A DNA stretch of 35,113 nt, taken from positions 1-35,113 of the IMG/VR virus record IMGVR_UViG_3300045971_000016, one strand, 5' to 3'. The DNA is from a virus. The notes under the pieces were generated by a model that saw only the letters and a program-made list of their open reading frames with translations, had not been told where the DNA came from and did no database searches. Below are positions 8,856 through 17,074 of the stretch, one piece after another. Position 1 is the first letter of the stretch; every line of letters begins with the position of its first letter. The position numbers and the translations under genes were made by a program.

Positions 8856-9374
8856 TTAAAGCGTGTCACCAGTCTTGATTACGAACTCGCCGTCTACAAC
8901 TAATGTAAGCGGAGTCGACCATACTGGTTGTTCAGCAGCGATTGTAGGGGCCAACTGAGTAATGTAACCAACGCCACTGATAGTGTCGCCTTGTCCATCG
9001 CCTGTTGGGCTATCCATACGAACCTTGAACGCCAAGTAAGACTTGTTGCTCTGAGCAGATAAGATACCTGCTTTTGCTAATGAACCTGCTGTAGCAGCCG
9101 AATCACCAAAGAATGTAGTGCGGTCTACAACAACATCTGTTACCAGGCTGTTTGTCGAAACCGTTGCCACAACCTTCTTAGCACGACTGTCTAATTGGGC
9201 CCACTCGTAAGTGCCGTTGCTTGTATTTACAGTTAACTTCTGAATTGCTGGGATGCTGATCTTGCCAGCAGATAGAACTACGCTACCTGTTGTGATCGTA
9301 GCATTTGCTTGAAAGTCGAGTTCAACTACGACTTGAGCATTCGCTACTCCCGGTGTTGGATTTAAGTATGCCAT
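8856..9374 (-). CDS. Major tail tube protein
   Basis: A 172-residue, beta-rich, Ser/Thr/Val/Ala-rich protein without membrane segments, placed after the head-tail joining proteins and before the tail chaperones, as expected for the tail tube subunit. AAAAGGA precedes the ATG. It is the only gene in the block followed directly by a hairpin (8813-8834), which fits a highly expressed product with a protected transcript end. The sequence YITQLAPTIAAEQPVWSTP and the C-terminal VVDGEFVIKTGD look like edge strands of the tube fold, but the call rests mainly on position and composition. Confidence 0.75.
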   Translation of the reverse strand: MAYLNPTPGVANAQVVVELDFQANATITTGSVVLSAGKISIPAIQKLTVNTSNGTYEWAQLDSRAKKVVATVSTNSLVTDVVVDRTTFFGDSAATAGSLAKAGILSAQSNKSYLAFKVRMDSPTGDGQGDTISGVGYITQLAPTIAAEQPVWSTPLTLVVDGEFVIKTGDTL

Positions 9375-9388
9375 CTTGAATTTTCCTT

Positions 9389-9793
9389 TTAAGTTAAGAT
9401 TTGCAGTCTGGTTAGACTAAAGATTATGCGGTAACTCTCATTGTTTTTTCTGTATAACTGCTCTACCGTGTATTCCCTCTTAAAGTATCCCACGAATATT
9501 GCGTTGTCCACAAACTCTGAAACTGCATTCAAGAACTTGTCAACGTTGTAGTTAAGTTGTCCTTGAATAAGATACATTTCCAGTCTGTCGGTTACATCGT
9601 ATGTGCTGCCACTTGTTGCTAAGGTAACGCCGTTTGCCCTGCGATCTTCTTGGTAGAATCTCGCAACATACAGTCCTTCTGACGTGCCGAGTTCATCAGT
9701 TGGAAATTCAGTAAAGACTTCCAAATCCAATCCTGCTTTCGCAAATTGGCTTACTAATGTTGACGCAACAACGTCTGTCTGAACTAAAGGCAT
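9389..9793 (-). CDS. Tail terminator / head-tail joining protein
   Basis: A 134-residue protein immediately before the major tail gene. Size and order match lambda gpU-like tail terminators, which cap the tube and meet the head connector. It begins MPLVQTDVVASTLVSQFAKA, with an acidic beta-alpha pattern after it. The start ATG shares one base with the stop of the preceding gene (TAATG), indicating coupled translation. No diagnostic motif is visible and a neck or stopper role is also possible. Confidence 0.55.
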   Translation of the reverse strand: MPLVQTDVVASTLVSQFAKAGLDLEVFTEFPTDELGTSEGLYVARFYQEDRRANGVTLATSGSTYDVTDRLEMYLIQGQLNYNVDKFLNAVSEFVDNAIFVGYFKREYTVEQLYRKNNESYRIIFSLTRLQILT

Positions 9794-10362
9794 TAGAAGT
9801 ATCTCCTATCTTCGCTGTAATAATTGATGTCCATATCGTTATTCTCTTCAATCTTGCTGATCATACCGTCGCTGTTCACATCATAGAAATGTGAAGCCTG
9901 CATACAGTCGTTCCAGCGTGATTGAAATCTTTCACGAGCGATTTCCCAATTAAACTTATCCTTCTCATTAATGTTAGCATTATCGTTTACCAATGTTTCG
10001 TAGAACTTGGCTACAACAAGGTAGGTCTCAAGTTCAATCATCCATTGATTGGTTTTCACTAAATTCTCTGGTTTGAAACCAGTAATAAGTTGCCCATTTG
10101 CACCAACTGACCACAACGTTGTTCTCGCTGCTTTAGTAATGTATGTAGGCCACCACGCTTCTTCTAACATCAACAAAATCTCAATCGTTGCTTTTGGAAG
10201 CATTACGTTTTGAAGTTGTGAGTCTTGATCACCTTTGAACACTTGTTCCATACGACGATAACCCGCAGGGCTGTAGTATTGCACTTCTGCAACATCAGCC
10301 GTAGACACACGTAGATTTAGATCAATTATGTCTTGAGGTTTTAAGAATGATGCTATCGCCAT
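9793..10362 (-). CDS. Head-tail connector protein with EF-hand-like loop
   Basis: A 189-residue helical protein directly after the major capsid gene, the place of connector or adaptor proteins that extend the portal. It is rich in Trp, Tyr and acidic residues. Residues 161-172 read DVNSDGMISKIE, a canonical 12-residue EF-hand or dockerin calcium loop (D1, N3, D5, G6, I8, E12). I know of no connector family for which this loop is standard. The C-terminus (DINYYSEDRRYF) is acidic and aromatic. GGAG lies 9 bases before the ATG. The connector role is inferred from position; the loop is seen directly. Confidence 0.55.
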   Translation of the reverse strand: MAIASFLKPQDIIDLNLRVSTADVAEVQYYSPAGYRRMEQVFKGDQDSQLQNVMLPKATIEILLMLEEAWWPTYITKAARTTLWSVGANGQLITGFKPENLVKTNQWMIELETYLVVAKFYETLVNDNANINEKDKFNWEIARERFQSRWNDCMQASHFYDVNSDGMISKIEENNDMDINYYSEDRRYF

Positions 10363-10379
10363 TTGTTAGTCTCCAAATT

Positions 10380-10413
10380 GCAGGGAAGTATTTAGTTTCC
10401 CTGCTTCTTTTTT
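10380..10413 (+). terminator. Perfect hairpin with T-tract on the plus strand, between capsid and connector genes
   Basis: GCAGGGAA (10380-10387) and TTCCCTGC (10397-10404) form a perfect 8-bp stem with a 9-base loop, followed on the plus strand by TTCTTTTTT. As an intrinsic terminator it points against the flanking genes. On the minus strand it is only a hairpin after the major capsid gene, and its loop contains ACTAAATAC, a late-type promoter core. It may end antisense transcripts and protect the capsid mRNA. Confidence 0.6.
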
Positions 10414-10414
10414 A

Positions 10415-11434
10415 TTACGCAATGTTGATTGCTAAACCACGAGCCTTGCTACCAACGCCAGAACCAAGTAAACCTGTTCCTGTCAATGAGTAGAATGCTG
10501 GGTTAGGCATTTCACGTAACTTCATAGTTAAGCCTGCAACCATAACCGTGTAAAGTGCTTGAGGACCAAATGCACCACCAACCTTCACTGCGGCAGCAGA
10601 TCCACCAAGAGTAGCACGACTGTCGCTCGACAAGAATGTCGTGAACTTGATCGTTGCACCATTGAAGTTGCGGATCATACCAGTTGTCTGCAATTCGTTA
10701 CCTGCTGCTGACAATGCACCAACGCCCATTGCACCCGATGCACCAACTGAAGCGACGTTAGTCAACTCAGCAAGCAAACGGCTTTCTTCCACTGGGGAAA
10801 GAACGATCAATGGAGCACCTGAGTTACGAGACAGACGCCATTTCTTGATTACCAAGTTAATGAGGCCAACCACTGTGTTAGCGGAAGTTGCTTCGTGACC
10901 AGTTAGCGTTGCACCAGCGGCTGCTAATTCAACAGCACCGATTTCTTTAACGCGGTCAAAACCGTCACCGTAGTTAACGGTAACTGAACCAACTGTGTTA
11001 CCAACAGTATAGTTCGTGTCGCCAGTCGTAGCCTTGAAGCCTTGGAAAGCCTTCAATACACGTTGGTCAACCTTCTCAGCATAAGCCTTAGCCATATCTG
11101 AACCTAAGCCAGCAGCAAAGTCGAAACTCGTAACTTCATCATAGAATGAAGAGAACGTAGTTTGTGCCAAGCAAGGCGTAGCAGTAATAGATGCGGAATC
11201 CATAACTGGGTTTTGTGATAACAAAGTCATACCGTCGCCAGTAGAGTCATCATAGTCACCGAAACTTACAGGAGCAAGTTGTGGGACGCGGAAAGTAACA
11301 CCTTGTTGAGGCGTTACGATGTTGGTATCTTGAACGATACCTAAATTTTCGTGCAATACTTCGATTGCGAAGTTGGCAATAGTTTTTTCAAACGCACTTG
11401 CTTCTCCATTAGAACCACCGATTACATAAGACAT
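10415..11434 (-). CDS. Major capsid protein
   Basis: A 339-residue protein after portal and scaffold genes and before connector genes, the standard place of an HK97-fold capsid subunit. The N-terminus (FEKTIANFAIEVLHENLGIV) is a helical arm, followed by VTFRVPQLAPVSFGDYDDSTGDG, which resembles the extended loop region. FSSFYDEVTSFDFAAGLGSDM, a long spine helix and a Gly/Ala-rich A-domain follow. AAAGGAG lies 8 bases before the ATG, among the strongest sites in the block. Assignment combines order, size and composition. No protease gene is nearby, so maturation cleavage is not indicated. Confidence 0.85.
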   Translation of the reverse strand: MSYVIGGSNGEASAFEKTIANFAIEVLHENLGIVQDTNIVTPQQGVTFRVPQLAPVSFGDYDDSTGDGMTLLSQNPVMDSASITATPCLAQTTFSSFYDEVTSFDFAAGLGSDMAKAYAEKVDQRVLKAFQGFKATTGDTNYTVGNTVGSVTVNYGDGFDRVKEIGAVELAAAGATLTGHEATSANTVVGLINLVIKKWRLSRNSGAPLIVLSPVEESRLLAELTNVASVGASGAMGVGALSAAGNELQTTGMIRNFNGATIKFTTFLSSDSRATLGGSAAAVKVGGAFGPQALYTVMVAGLTMKLREMPNPAFYSLTGTGLLGSGVGSKARGLAINIA

Positions 11435-11466
11435 TGAAATTCTCCTTTAATAGATTGTGTTTGTCT

Positions 11467-12219
11467 TTACCCAAGAGTCCGTCTAACTACACTAACGCCG
11501 ATCCCTTTCGATCCTTTGGCACCGTGCCCGTTTGCTGTCTTCCACGCTTTCCAGCCTTCTGGATCTGTGGCAGCATCGGGCATATCGCCACCTGGAGCAG
11601 TGCTGCTGAACCCAAACTTTGTTCCTGTTCCGGTTCGAGGTTGTTCAACCGCTAATTTAGGACGACTCTTTAATATCTCTTGTGCAAGTTTGTCCAGTGT
11701 ATAAGCATCACCATTATTGTCAAGTTTAACACTTCCATCCTTGCCCTTCACGTAGAAACTACCATCAGTATCAAATGCGATCTGTTGCTCGAATAAATTT
11801 GATGCTAAGTCCAGGTATTGCGGATCGAAACCCGATTTAACTGCCGCATCTTTTATCTGGCTCTGAAGTGATGTCTTACGAACAATCGTATCCTTCTCTT
11901 CAAGTTTAGAGTTTAACGCCTGAATCATCTGACGTAATTCTGCCATCTCGCTATTTGCTTTGTTGCTGGTTGCTTCTTTCTTTGGTTGTTCGTTACCACC
12001 GTTTTGTCCTGTTGACTGTGCTTTAAGCAATGTTTCAACAAACGAAGCAGCATCTCGAGTGCTACCAAATTGTTGACCTGTTACTTTCGCTAATACATCA
12101 AGAACTTCTTTTTGCCCTGCCTTACGAACTGCTCCGAGATTGGGCGTTTGCTGACCTTCACCATTATTGGTTGTGTCTGCTGCTTGGTTATCGGAACCAC
12201 CGGTGTTTTCATCTGACAT
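11467..12219 (-). CDS. Scaffolding protein
   Basis: A 250-residue acidic protein between portal and major capsid genes. The first 75 residues are disordered and rich in Asn, Gly, Gln and Thr. A coiled coil at about 88-125 (SEMAELRQMIQALNSKLEEK) is followed by a helical region and a basic C-terminal tail (GSKGIGVSVVRRTLG), the layout of internal scaffolds whose charged tail docks on capsid subunits. AAAGGAG precedes the ATG. An ATAAATAAC element and a small GGGG/CCCC hairpin lie in its leader. Confidence 0.8.
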   Translation of the reverse strand: MSDENTGGSDNQAADTTNNGEGQQTPNLGAVRKAGQKEVLDVLAKVTGQQFGSTRDAASFVETLLKAQSTGQNGGNEQPKKEATSNKANSEMAELRQMIQALNSKLEEKDTIVRKTSLQSQIKDAAVKSGFDPQYLDLASNLFEQQIAFDTDGSFYVKGKDGSVKLDNNGDAYTLDKLAQEILKSRPKLAVEQPRTGTGTKFGFSSTAPGGDMPDAATDPEGWKAWKTANGHGAKGSKGIGVSVVRRTLG

Positions 12220-12260
12220 TTAAGTCTCCTTTAGTTGTTAGGGGCACAACCCCAGTTATA

Positions 12261-12270
12261 GTTATTTATG
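12261..12270 (-). promoter_or_regulatory. Late-type promoter element CATAAATAAC
   Basis: It lies in the gap between portal and scaffold genes, 42 bases before the scaffold ATG. The same ten bases occur at 18325-18334 and, on the plus strand, at 24646-24655. No -35 box is apparent. Confidence 0.45.
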
Positions 12271-12272
12271 CG

Positions 12273-13823
12273 TTACAGGGAACCAGTAACTGCCTTATTC
12301 ATATTGTTAGTCTGTGCATAGGTTGCATTCACTTGAACGGCATCAGAACTCATCGCACCTGACATTGGTTGTTTGGAATCACCCTCACTACCATCGTCAT
12401 TATCGTTTATTTCATCGTCTGCTGGAGCGACATCATTGACCGCTAACTTTGCTGCACCAACTAACTCTAAGTATTTTGTAAGCATATCAGGTGGAGCAAT
12501 AAGTCTAATAACTTCTTGGTCGATGATACCTTGGATGACAGGATTCATTGACAATGCTTTTGCTTGTTGAAGCAATGCTAACTTGAATTGTGTATCACGT
12601 GCTTCATAGTCGCTATTGTATTCAACATCACCACACCACTCTATGCCCATCATATAGCATACGAGAGTAAGAATGTTTTGCTCAACCTTCTCTAATGCTC
12701 TTGCTCGCGTTTGGGCTTTCTTGTGTAGAGATTTGCGTTCTTCAACGATGCTGATTCCGCTCTGGACTTGTTCAGCAACTGCACGAGTGCCTCCTCTACC
12801 CGTGTATCCATCGAAGGAGGTAATGAGCGAGGCTTGTTGTTCACGGATTTGCTGAACATCCATAACTGGAATAGCGTGAACTTCCATACAGTCTTTAGCA
12901 CCGTGAACGATACCGCCACCGCCAGCAGGAACTTTAATACCACTATCCACACGGATAATAGGCTTGCTGAAACGAATTGAGTCATATGCTTCTGCCTCTA
13001 AGCGTAACCATTCGCGTTGCATATCTGCCACGTCGGTAAGATCACTGATTCCGATAATGTTGTTTTGAATGTCCTTAACAGGCATAACTTGCACTGCTGG
13101 GATTGGATAGTCTGCTGGGAACTCATACACTTCTTCTGGTTCAACAGTAGCAACTGATGCAGTTCCACCTACAGTAGGCACAACGTATAATGTTGCAGTA
13201 GTAGGAATTGTTGGGATAGTTTCACCTTCATCTGTGACTCCACCAACTGTTCCACGCTCCCAAACTTTAATACGCTTGCATTGATCATCTTGATACTCTA
13301 CTACCTTAAGGTAGGTTAAAGTGGAGATGCCATCTTCGTTAAACACCTTCCAGTCTAATACGTGCTGAGCAGGTATAAGAGTAAGGTAAGGACGGTTGTT
13401 AACATTTACTTCCTCAGGTAGATCAACAAATACCCAAGCCCATCCTTCAACTGCCGCAACAGTTGCGGTATGTTCCATAAAGTCTGAGAACTCGTTGTCT
13501 TGTAAGTCTGCGTTTTCAAGGAAGTCTTCAAACCAAGGTGGTGCAGCAAGTGATTGCCCGTTTTGAGTAACGAATGCTAATTCACGATTTGGCTTTTGGT
13601 CAAAGATAATGTCAATGAGTTCTGTGATCATTGACTTGCAGATTGGGAGTGATGCTACATTGTTTAGTTTGTCTTGGTAAAGTGCTGGGCTTTCGCTTGG
13701 CTTCTTTAACAATACAATCCGCTTAAATTGTGTGCCACCTTCATATGCATTACGCATTAGATTGAGTTGGTTCATAATAGTCGCCATTAGCGGACTTGGC
13801 TTTAATAGGTCGTTGACGATCAT
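12273..13823 (-). CDS. Portal protein
   Basis: A 516-residue protein between TerL and scaffold genes, forming the dodecameric DNA gate at one capsid vertex. The start (MRNAYEGGTQFKRIVLLKKP at about 23-42) and LNNVASLPICKSMITELIDIIF match the layout of SPP1/DUF4055-type portals, with an acidic mid-domain and a long helix at about 330-400. The C-terminal 70 residues are disordered and acidic (NDVAPADDEINDNDDGSEGD). AAGGA lies 8 bases before the ATG, and a CATAAATAAAC element lies upstream. Family assignment is from recall of the pattern and is strongly supported by order. Confidence 0.85.
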   Translation of the reverse strand: MIVNDLLKPSPLMATIMNQLNLMRNAYEGGTQFKRIVLLKKPSESPALYQDKLNNVASLPICKSMITELIDIIFDQKPNRELAFVTQNGQSLAAPPWFEDFLENADLQDNEFSDFMEHTATVAAVEGWAWVFVDLPEEVNVNNRPYLTLIPAQHVLDWKVFNEDGISTLTYLKVVEYQDDQCKRIKVWERGTVGGVTDEGETIPTIPTTATLYVVPTVGGTASVATVEPEEVYEFPADYPIPAVQVMPVKDIQNNIIGISDLTDVADMQREWLRLEAEAYDSIRFSKPIIRVDSGIKVPAGGGGIVHGAKDCMEVHAIPVMDVQQIREQQASLITSFDGYTGRGGTRAVAEQVQSGISIVEERKSLHKKAQTRARALEKVEQNILTLVCYMMGIEWCGDVEYNSDYEARDTQFKLALLQQAKALSMNPVIQGIIDQEVIRLIAPPDMLTKYLELVGAAKLAVNDVAPADDEINDNDDGSEGDSKQPMSGAMSSDAVQVNATYAQTNNMNKAVTGSL

Positions 13824-13844
13824 CTTAATTTCCTTGGTGTCATT

Positions 13845-13855
13845 GTTTATTTATG
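13845..13855 (-). promoter_or_regulatory. Late-type promoter element CATAAATAAAC
   Basis: It sits in the 41-base gap between TerL and portal genes, 22 bases before the portal ATG and just upstream of the AAGGA site. There is no -35-like hexamer. Confidence 0.45.
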
Positions 13856-13864
13856 TGTTTTCTG

Positions 13865-15307
13865 TTAGACCCAATACTCATCTTCAGGTTGCACTTGACT
13901 CATCATCTCTTCAACGATAGATTGTGCGGTTGGTAGACCAGTTTTAGTATCATACTCGTAATTGTCAATGTATTCTTGTCCAGGCATCTTATAGTGCCTA
14001 CTATCGCTATCAATATACATTGACTGCTCTTGTTGTTCGTGCATCATTGGGAACAGATAATGAATGCCGTAACGCAAACAGTCACCTAAGCCGTCGATGT
14101 GCATAAACTTTGCCTCTTTATACTTCACTAATGCTTTGCGAGCACCATCTTCATAGTGATAGGTCTCAATAGCATCTATAAGTTTTTGCTCTCCATAAGG
14201 AACAGACAATCTTCCTTGTGCTATAAAGGCATTGGAACTGTTGTCTGAGTCGCTGATGAGTGGATTGGACTTTGCATTGTTGATGATACGGAATCCGTAA
14301 CTCTCAAGTAATGTTCTGTCTGTAATACCAAACGCCGATGTAGTATCGCGGTTAAGTTGAGAACCTGATACGTCCATAATAGAATTGATTTTACGTTTAG
14401 AGAAATCTTTGCGGATGATTTGTGCTAACTGTTCTGTTGAGCAATCCTGTATGGCATAACTCTTGAGAACTTCAATCTTACCTTGCTTGGTTCGTATGTC
14501 ACCAATAACTTGAGCAACAATTGCCGTCATACACTTCTTGTTAAAGTCGTGGAAGGAATAGAGATCACGTTTGCGGTCAAGTATATCTAACTTGATGTAA
14601 TCCTTTTTCCAGGTGTAGTAGAACTGATCCTCAACTGATCCCCAATCGCACTCTAAGTCCTTCTTAAACTTGAGTGGTGATAACAAATACTTTTGTTCGT
14701 CGATCCACTTCTTAGATTGCACACGCATCTGTTTATAGTTCTTGTGTATAACTACCCAGCGATCAGGATTGAGTGCTGCAACTTCGTAGATACTGTGAAA
14801 TGCATTCTTACCCTCTGGTGTAGAGATAAGGATCATTCGTCCTTGAGAGTCTGCTTCTCCAGGGACAGGGCGAATTCGGTTAGACAACTCTTGTAGAGAT
14901 TCCTCACTAAATTCGGCTGCTTCATCAGCCATAATAAGACCTGCGTTAATTCCCTTGAGTCCAGTTTCTGCAGAGACACAATGGATTCTGATACCAGATC
15001 TAAACGTGATGATCTTCTTCGAGTTGTTGATGTCTTTTTCATCTTCTAATCCCCAATCCTCTATACAGGCTTTCTTTAGTGGTGCCCAAATGATACGCTC
15101 AAGCATTGGGTAGGTTGGTGCAACATACAGTATGTCACGACCCTTATGCATTGCTGGTGATGTTGCTGCGATAGGCAATAGTAAACAAGCAAGGAAACTC
15201 TTTCCAGAGCCAACAGGTAGGACTGCAATCACGTTTTTATCCGTGTTATACATTGCATCCCAAACTTCTGTTTGAGCACCAAATAGAGTTATGTTCTTGC
15301 TAATCAA
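13865..15307 (-). CDS. terL: Terminase large subunit
   Basis: A 480-residue DNA packaging motor. The ATPase domain has Walker A VLPVGSGKS (residues 29-37) and Walker B LIMADEAAE (about 129-137). The C-terminal RNase H-like nuclease shows acidic candidates in FHDFNKK (about 252), IMDVSGSQ (about 316) and HIDGLGDCLRYG (about 408-419). The start is a TTG at 15307 that overlaps the stop of the methyltransferase gene; an in-frame stop sits immediately before it, and the first ATG (15253) would cut close to Walker A, so TTG is preferred. GAGG lies 11 bases upstream. Confidence 0.93.
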   Translation of the reverse strand: MISKNITLFGAQTEVWDAMYNTDKNVIAVLPVGSGKSFLACLLLPIAATSPAMHKGRDILYVAPTYPMLERIIWAPLKKACIEDWGLEDEKDINNSKKIITFRSGIRIHCVSAETGLKGINAGLIMADEAAEFSEESLQELSNRIRPVPGEADSQGRMILISTPEGKNAFHSIYEVAALNPDRWVVIHKNYKQMRVQSKKWIDEQKYLLSPLKFKKDLECDWGSVEDQFYYTWKKDYIKLDILDRKRDLYSFHDFNKKCMTAIVAQVIGDIRTKQGKIEVLKSYAIQDCSTEQLAQIIRKDFSKRKINSIMDVSGSQLNRDTTSAFGITDRTLLESYGFRIINNAKSNPLISDSDNSSNAFIAQGRLSVPYGEQKLIDAIETYHYEDGARKALVKYKEAKFMHIDGLGDCLRYGIHYLFPMMHEQQEQSMYIDSDSRHYKMPGQEYIDNYEYDTKTGLPTAQSIVEEMMSQVQPEDEYWV

Positions 15308-15987
15308 TTAAAGATTACCTCGTGTGTTGATGGTGATAAATGTTTAACTCTCATACCATACTTTTCAAATAAACGGTCAAGACTCTGATACGAGTGCATT
15401 GCTATATGTCCATTACGTGGTGATAGATACCAACAGTCTTTGGGTTGATCGTTGTTTACTAATGTTGATATTAGGATCTTACCGCCTGGGACTAACCAGT
15501 TGATACATTCAACTGCAATTTTGTGTGGCTCTATTGTATGCTCAAAGACTTCAAACGAAGTAACTAAGTCAAACCTACCCGGGAAGTCTTTACCAATGCC
15601 ATACTTAGAGAATGGATCGTAACTTGTAATCGCTTGATAACCCTTCTCACGCATAGATTTTTCTAAGTGACCTAACCCTGATCCGTAATCAAGTATTGAT
15701 ATGTTGACGTCGTGTTTTAAGTAATGATCCAGCCAATGTGCATCACGCTTTGCTCTTGTGCCATCATACTCTGGATCAGACAATCCATACTCATCGTTGT
15801 AGATGAACTCTAAGTAGTCCTCTGGTGTCCAGTCATCATACTGGATTGTTTGCAGGAAACCGCAGGATGTGCATTTATAGTAGTGAATAGGAACCTGTCC
15901 AAGAATAAGAGTCGCATTGTTGCACGACTTATTACTGTCAACAGTGGTCCACAATTCAGTGGATGAATTGCATACTTTACACTTCAT
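15304..15987 (-). CDS. SAM-dependent methyltransferase with zinc-binding N-terminus
   Basis: About 227 residues from the ATG at 15987, which follows GAGGA by six bases; the frame is open 16 codons further upstream but without a better site. The N-terminus carries CKVC and CTSCGF pairs that could bind one zinc. Motif I of class I methyltransferases is ILDYGSGLGHLE, followed by acidic D in SYDPF and FDLVTSFEVFEHTIEP (motif IV/post-motif region), then VPGGKILISTL. This is the layout of small-molecule or sugar O-methyltransferases (Methyltransf_23 type), not a DNA base methyltransferase, since no PPY motif is seen. It overlaps TerL by four bases and the upstream 79-residue gene by eleven. Substrate is unknown. 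Confidence 0.8.
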   Translation of the reverse strand: MKCKVCNSSTELWTTVDSNKSCNNATLILGQVPIHYYKCTSCGFLQTIQYDDWTPEDYLEFIYNDEYGLSDPEYDGTRAKRDAHWLDHYLKHDVNISILDYGSGLGHLEKSMREKGYQAITSYDPFSKYGIGKDFPGRFDLVTSFEVFEHTIEPHKIAVECINWLVPGGKILISTLVNNDQPKDCWYLSPRNGHIAMHSYQSLDRLFEKYGMRVKHLSPSTHEVIFN

Positions 15988-16216
15988 TTGATTCCTCGCT
16001 GTATCCTGTTGGCCATTCAATCTCGTAAATTTCATACCGTTGACCAGGCACTTTTAATTTTTCTATGAGCACTTGCTGCTCTGCTAACTGTCTCGTTGAC
16101 CACAGTCCGGTGCTTTGTAGGTCCAGACTGTTTTGCATAAACTGAAACTTATTACCTATAATCGTTAGCAAAGCATACTGAGTTAGATACTTAGGCTTAG
16201 GTAGTGGCTTAGCCAT
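15977..16216 (-). CDS. Hypothetical 79-residue protein
   Basis: Not recognised. It is basic at the N-terminus (MAKPLPKPKYLTQ), with no membrane segment or cysteine pair. It starts at a TAATG overlap with the stop of the endonuclease I gene and runs eleven bases into the methyltransferase gene, so all three are probably translated as one coupled unit. The C-terminal half (PGQRYEIYEIEWPTGYSEES) looks like two beta strands with an acidic tail. Confidence 0.65.
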   Translation of the reverse strand: MAKPLPKPKYLTQYALLTIIGNKFQFMQNSLDLQSTGLWSTRQLAEQQVLIEKLKVPGQRYEIYEIEWPTGYSEESNEV

Positions 16217-16587
16217 TACTTTGTTTCTTTATACTGTGCCATAAATGCAGAGATACCTGCTTTGTCTTTGAAATCAAACCAGGTAATACCATTCTTATCG
16301 CACCAGTCTCCATTCGTTGACTTAGCACCCTTATACAGTAAATCACTTGGACGCATAAAGACAATTGCTAATGTGACGTCAGGATGTTGCCTGACTATAG
16401 CGAGAGTCTTTGTTCTATCTTGTGAATAGAACCTGCCCTTTGTTTCAATGTAGACTTTGTGTGCTACTTTGAAATCAGGTGTATAAGTGTGCGGTAGATT
16501 GTAACTAATCTTGTCGCATTCATACCCCTGAATGTCCTGTTGATACTGTTTGTAGAAATCTGTCTCCAACTTGCTTCTGAACTTCAT
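16216..16587 (-). CDS. T7-type endonuclease I (Holliday junction resolvase)
   Basis: A 123-residue protein matching T7 gp3, which cuts branched DNA before packaging and degrades host DNA. Visible motifs are FRSKLETDFYKQ with the first catalytic Glu (about residue 8), YTPDF with catalytic Asp (about 38), YIETKGRF with the E-x-K pair (about 49-51), and the C-terminal KSTNGDWCDKNGITWFDFKD typical of the family. AAAGGAG lies seven bases before the ATG. Its place just before TerL fits a role in clearing branches from replicating concatemers. The first 68 bases overlap the end of the 64-residue gene upstream. Confidence 0.9.
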   Translation of the reverse strand: MKFRSKLETDFYKQYQQDIQGYECDKISYNLPHTYTPDFKVAHKVYIETKGRFYSQDRTKTLAIVRQHPDVTLAIVFMRPSDLLYKGAKSTNGDWCDKNGITWFDFKDKAGISAFMAQYKETK

Positions 16588-16714
16588 CTCTGTTCTCCTT
16601 TAGATCTGTTTGTTTAACACGCTTGCCGAATATCTTTTCCCAGTTATCGGCATACTGGTTTGTTACGGGCTTAGATTGTATTCTATCCCCTGTAATGTCA
16701 TTGGTCGCTGTCAT
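16520..16714 (-). CDS. Small hypothetical protein upstream of endonuclease I
   Basis: A 64-residue frame starting MTATNDITGDRIQSKP, with YADNWEKIFGKR in the middle. A short N-terminal NDITGD followed by Y-DNW-IFGK is a pattern I associate with small uncharacterised phage proteins encoded beside nucleases, but I cannot name a family. It overlaps the TerS-like gene by 17 bases and endonuclease I by 68 bases. The ribosome binding site is weak (GAG). The long overlap lowers confidence, while the motif supports it. Confidence 0.55.
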   Translation of the reverse strand: MTATNDITGDRIQSKPVTNQYADNWEKIFGKRVKQTDLKENRDEVQKQVGDRFLQTVSTGHSGV

Positions 16715-17066
16715 TGTCCCACTCAGGTAACTCTTTACTTGTGAAGATAATTGTTGGTGCTTGCACTTGTTGACCTTTGCTTGTTACGTCAACATTCTGA
16801 TCTGGCTTGCCAACAAGTCTATCGTGAACTGTTGCTAATGCTTGTGCATCACCTTCTAAGATTGCTCTATTCAATACTGCATCAAATGCGTTATTGATTT
16901 TTGCTAACCACGCTTCTTGTTGCGATTCGATTACTAACTTGAATGCTTCTTTCATAGATTTGCGAGCCTTGCGTTCAGCCATATGTTGCTCACGCTCTTC
17001 CTCAGTAAGTGTTTTTAAGAACTCACCGTAAGCAGATTTTCCAGGTTCCCAAATTGGTGTAGGCAT
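16698..17066 (-). CDS. Putative terminase small subunit
   Basis: A 122-residue protein upstream of TerL. It has a helical, highly charged N-terminal half (TEEEREQHMAERKARKSMKE) and a second half with AILEGDAQALATVHDRLVGKP, a pattern found in small DNA-binding packaging proteins where a GD-A-A...DR-.GKP stretch follows the helix-turn-helix. The C-terminal VDVTSKGQQVQAPTIIF would be the oligomerisation or TerL-contact part. No clear Shine-Dalgarno sequence precedes the ATG, but ACTAAATAAG lies 45 bases upstream. Four genes separate it from TerL, which is unusual, so the call is tentative. Confidence 0.5.
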   Translation of the reverse strand: MPTPIWEPGKSAYGEFLKTLTEEEREQHMAERKARKSMKEAFKLVIESQQEAWLAKINNAFDAVLNRAILEGDAQALATVHDRLVGKPDQNVDVTSKGQQVQAPTIIFTSKELPEWDNDSDQ

Positions 17067-17074
17067 AGTAAAGT

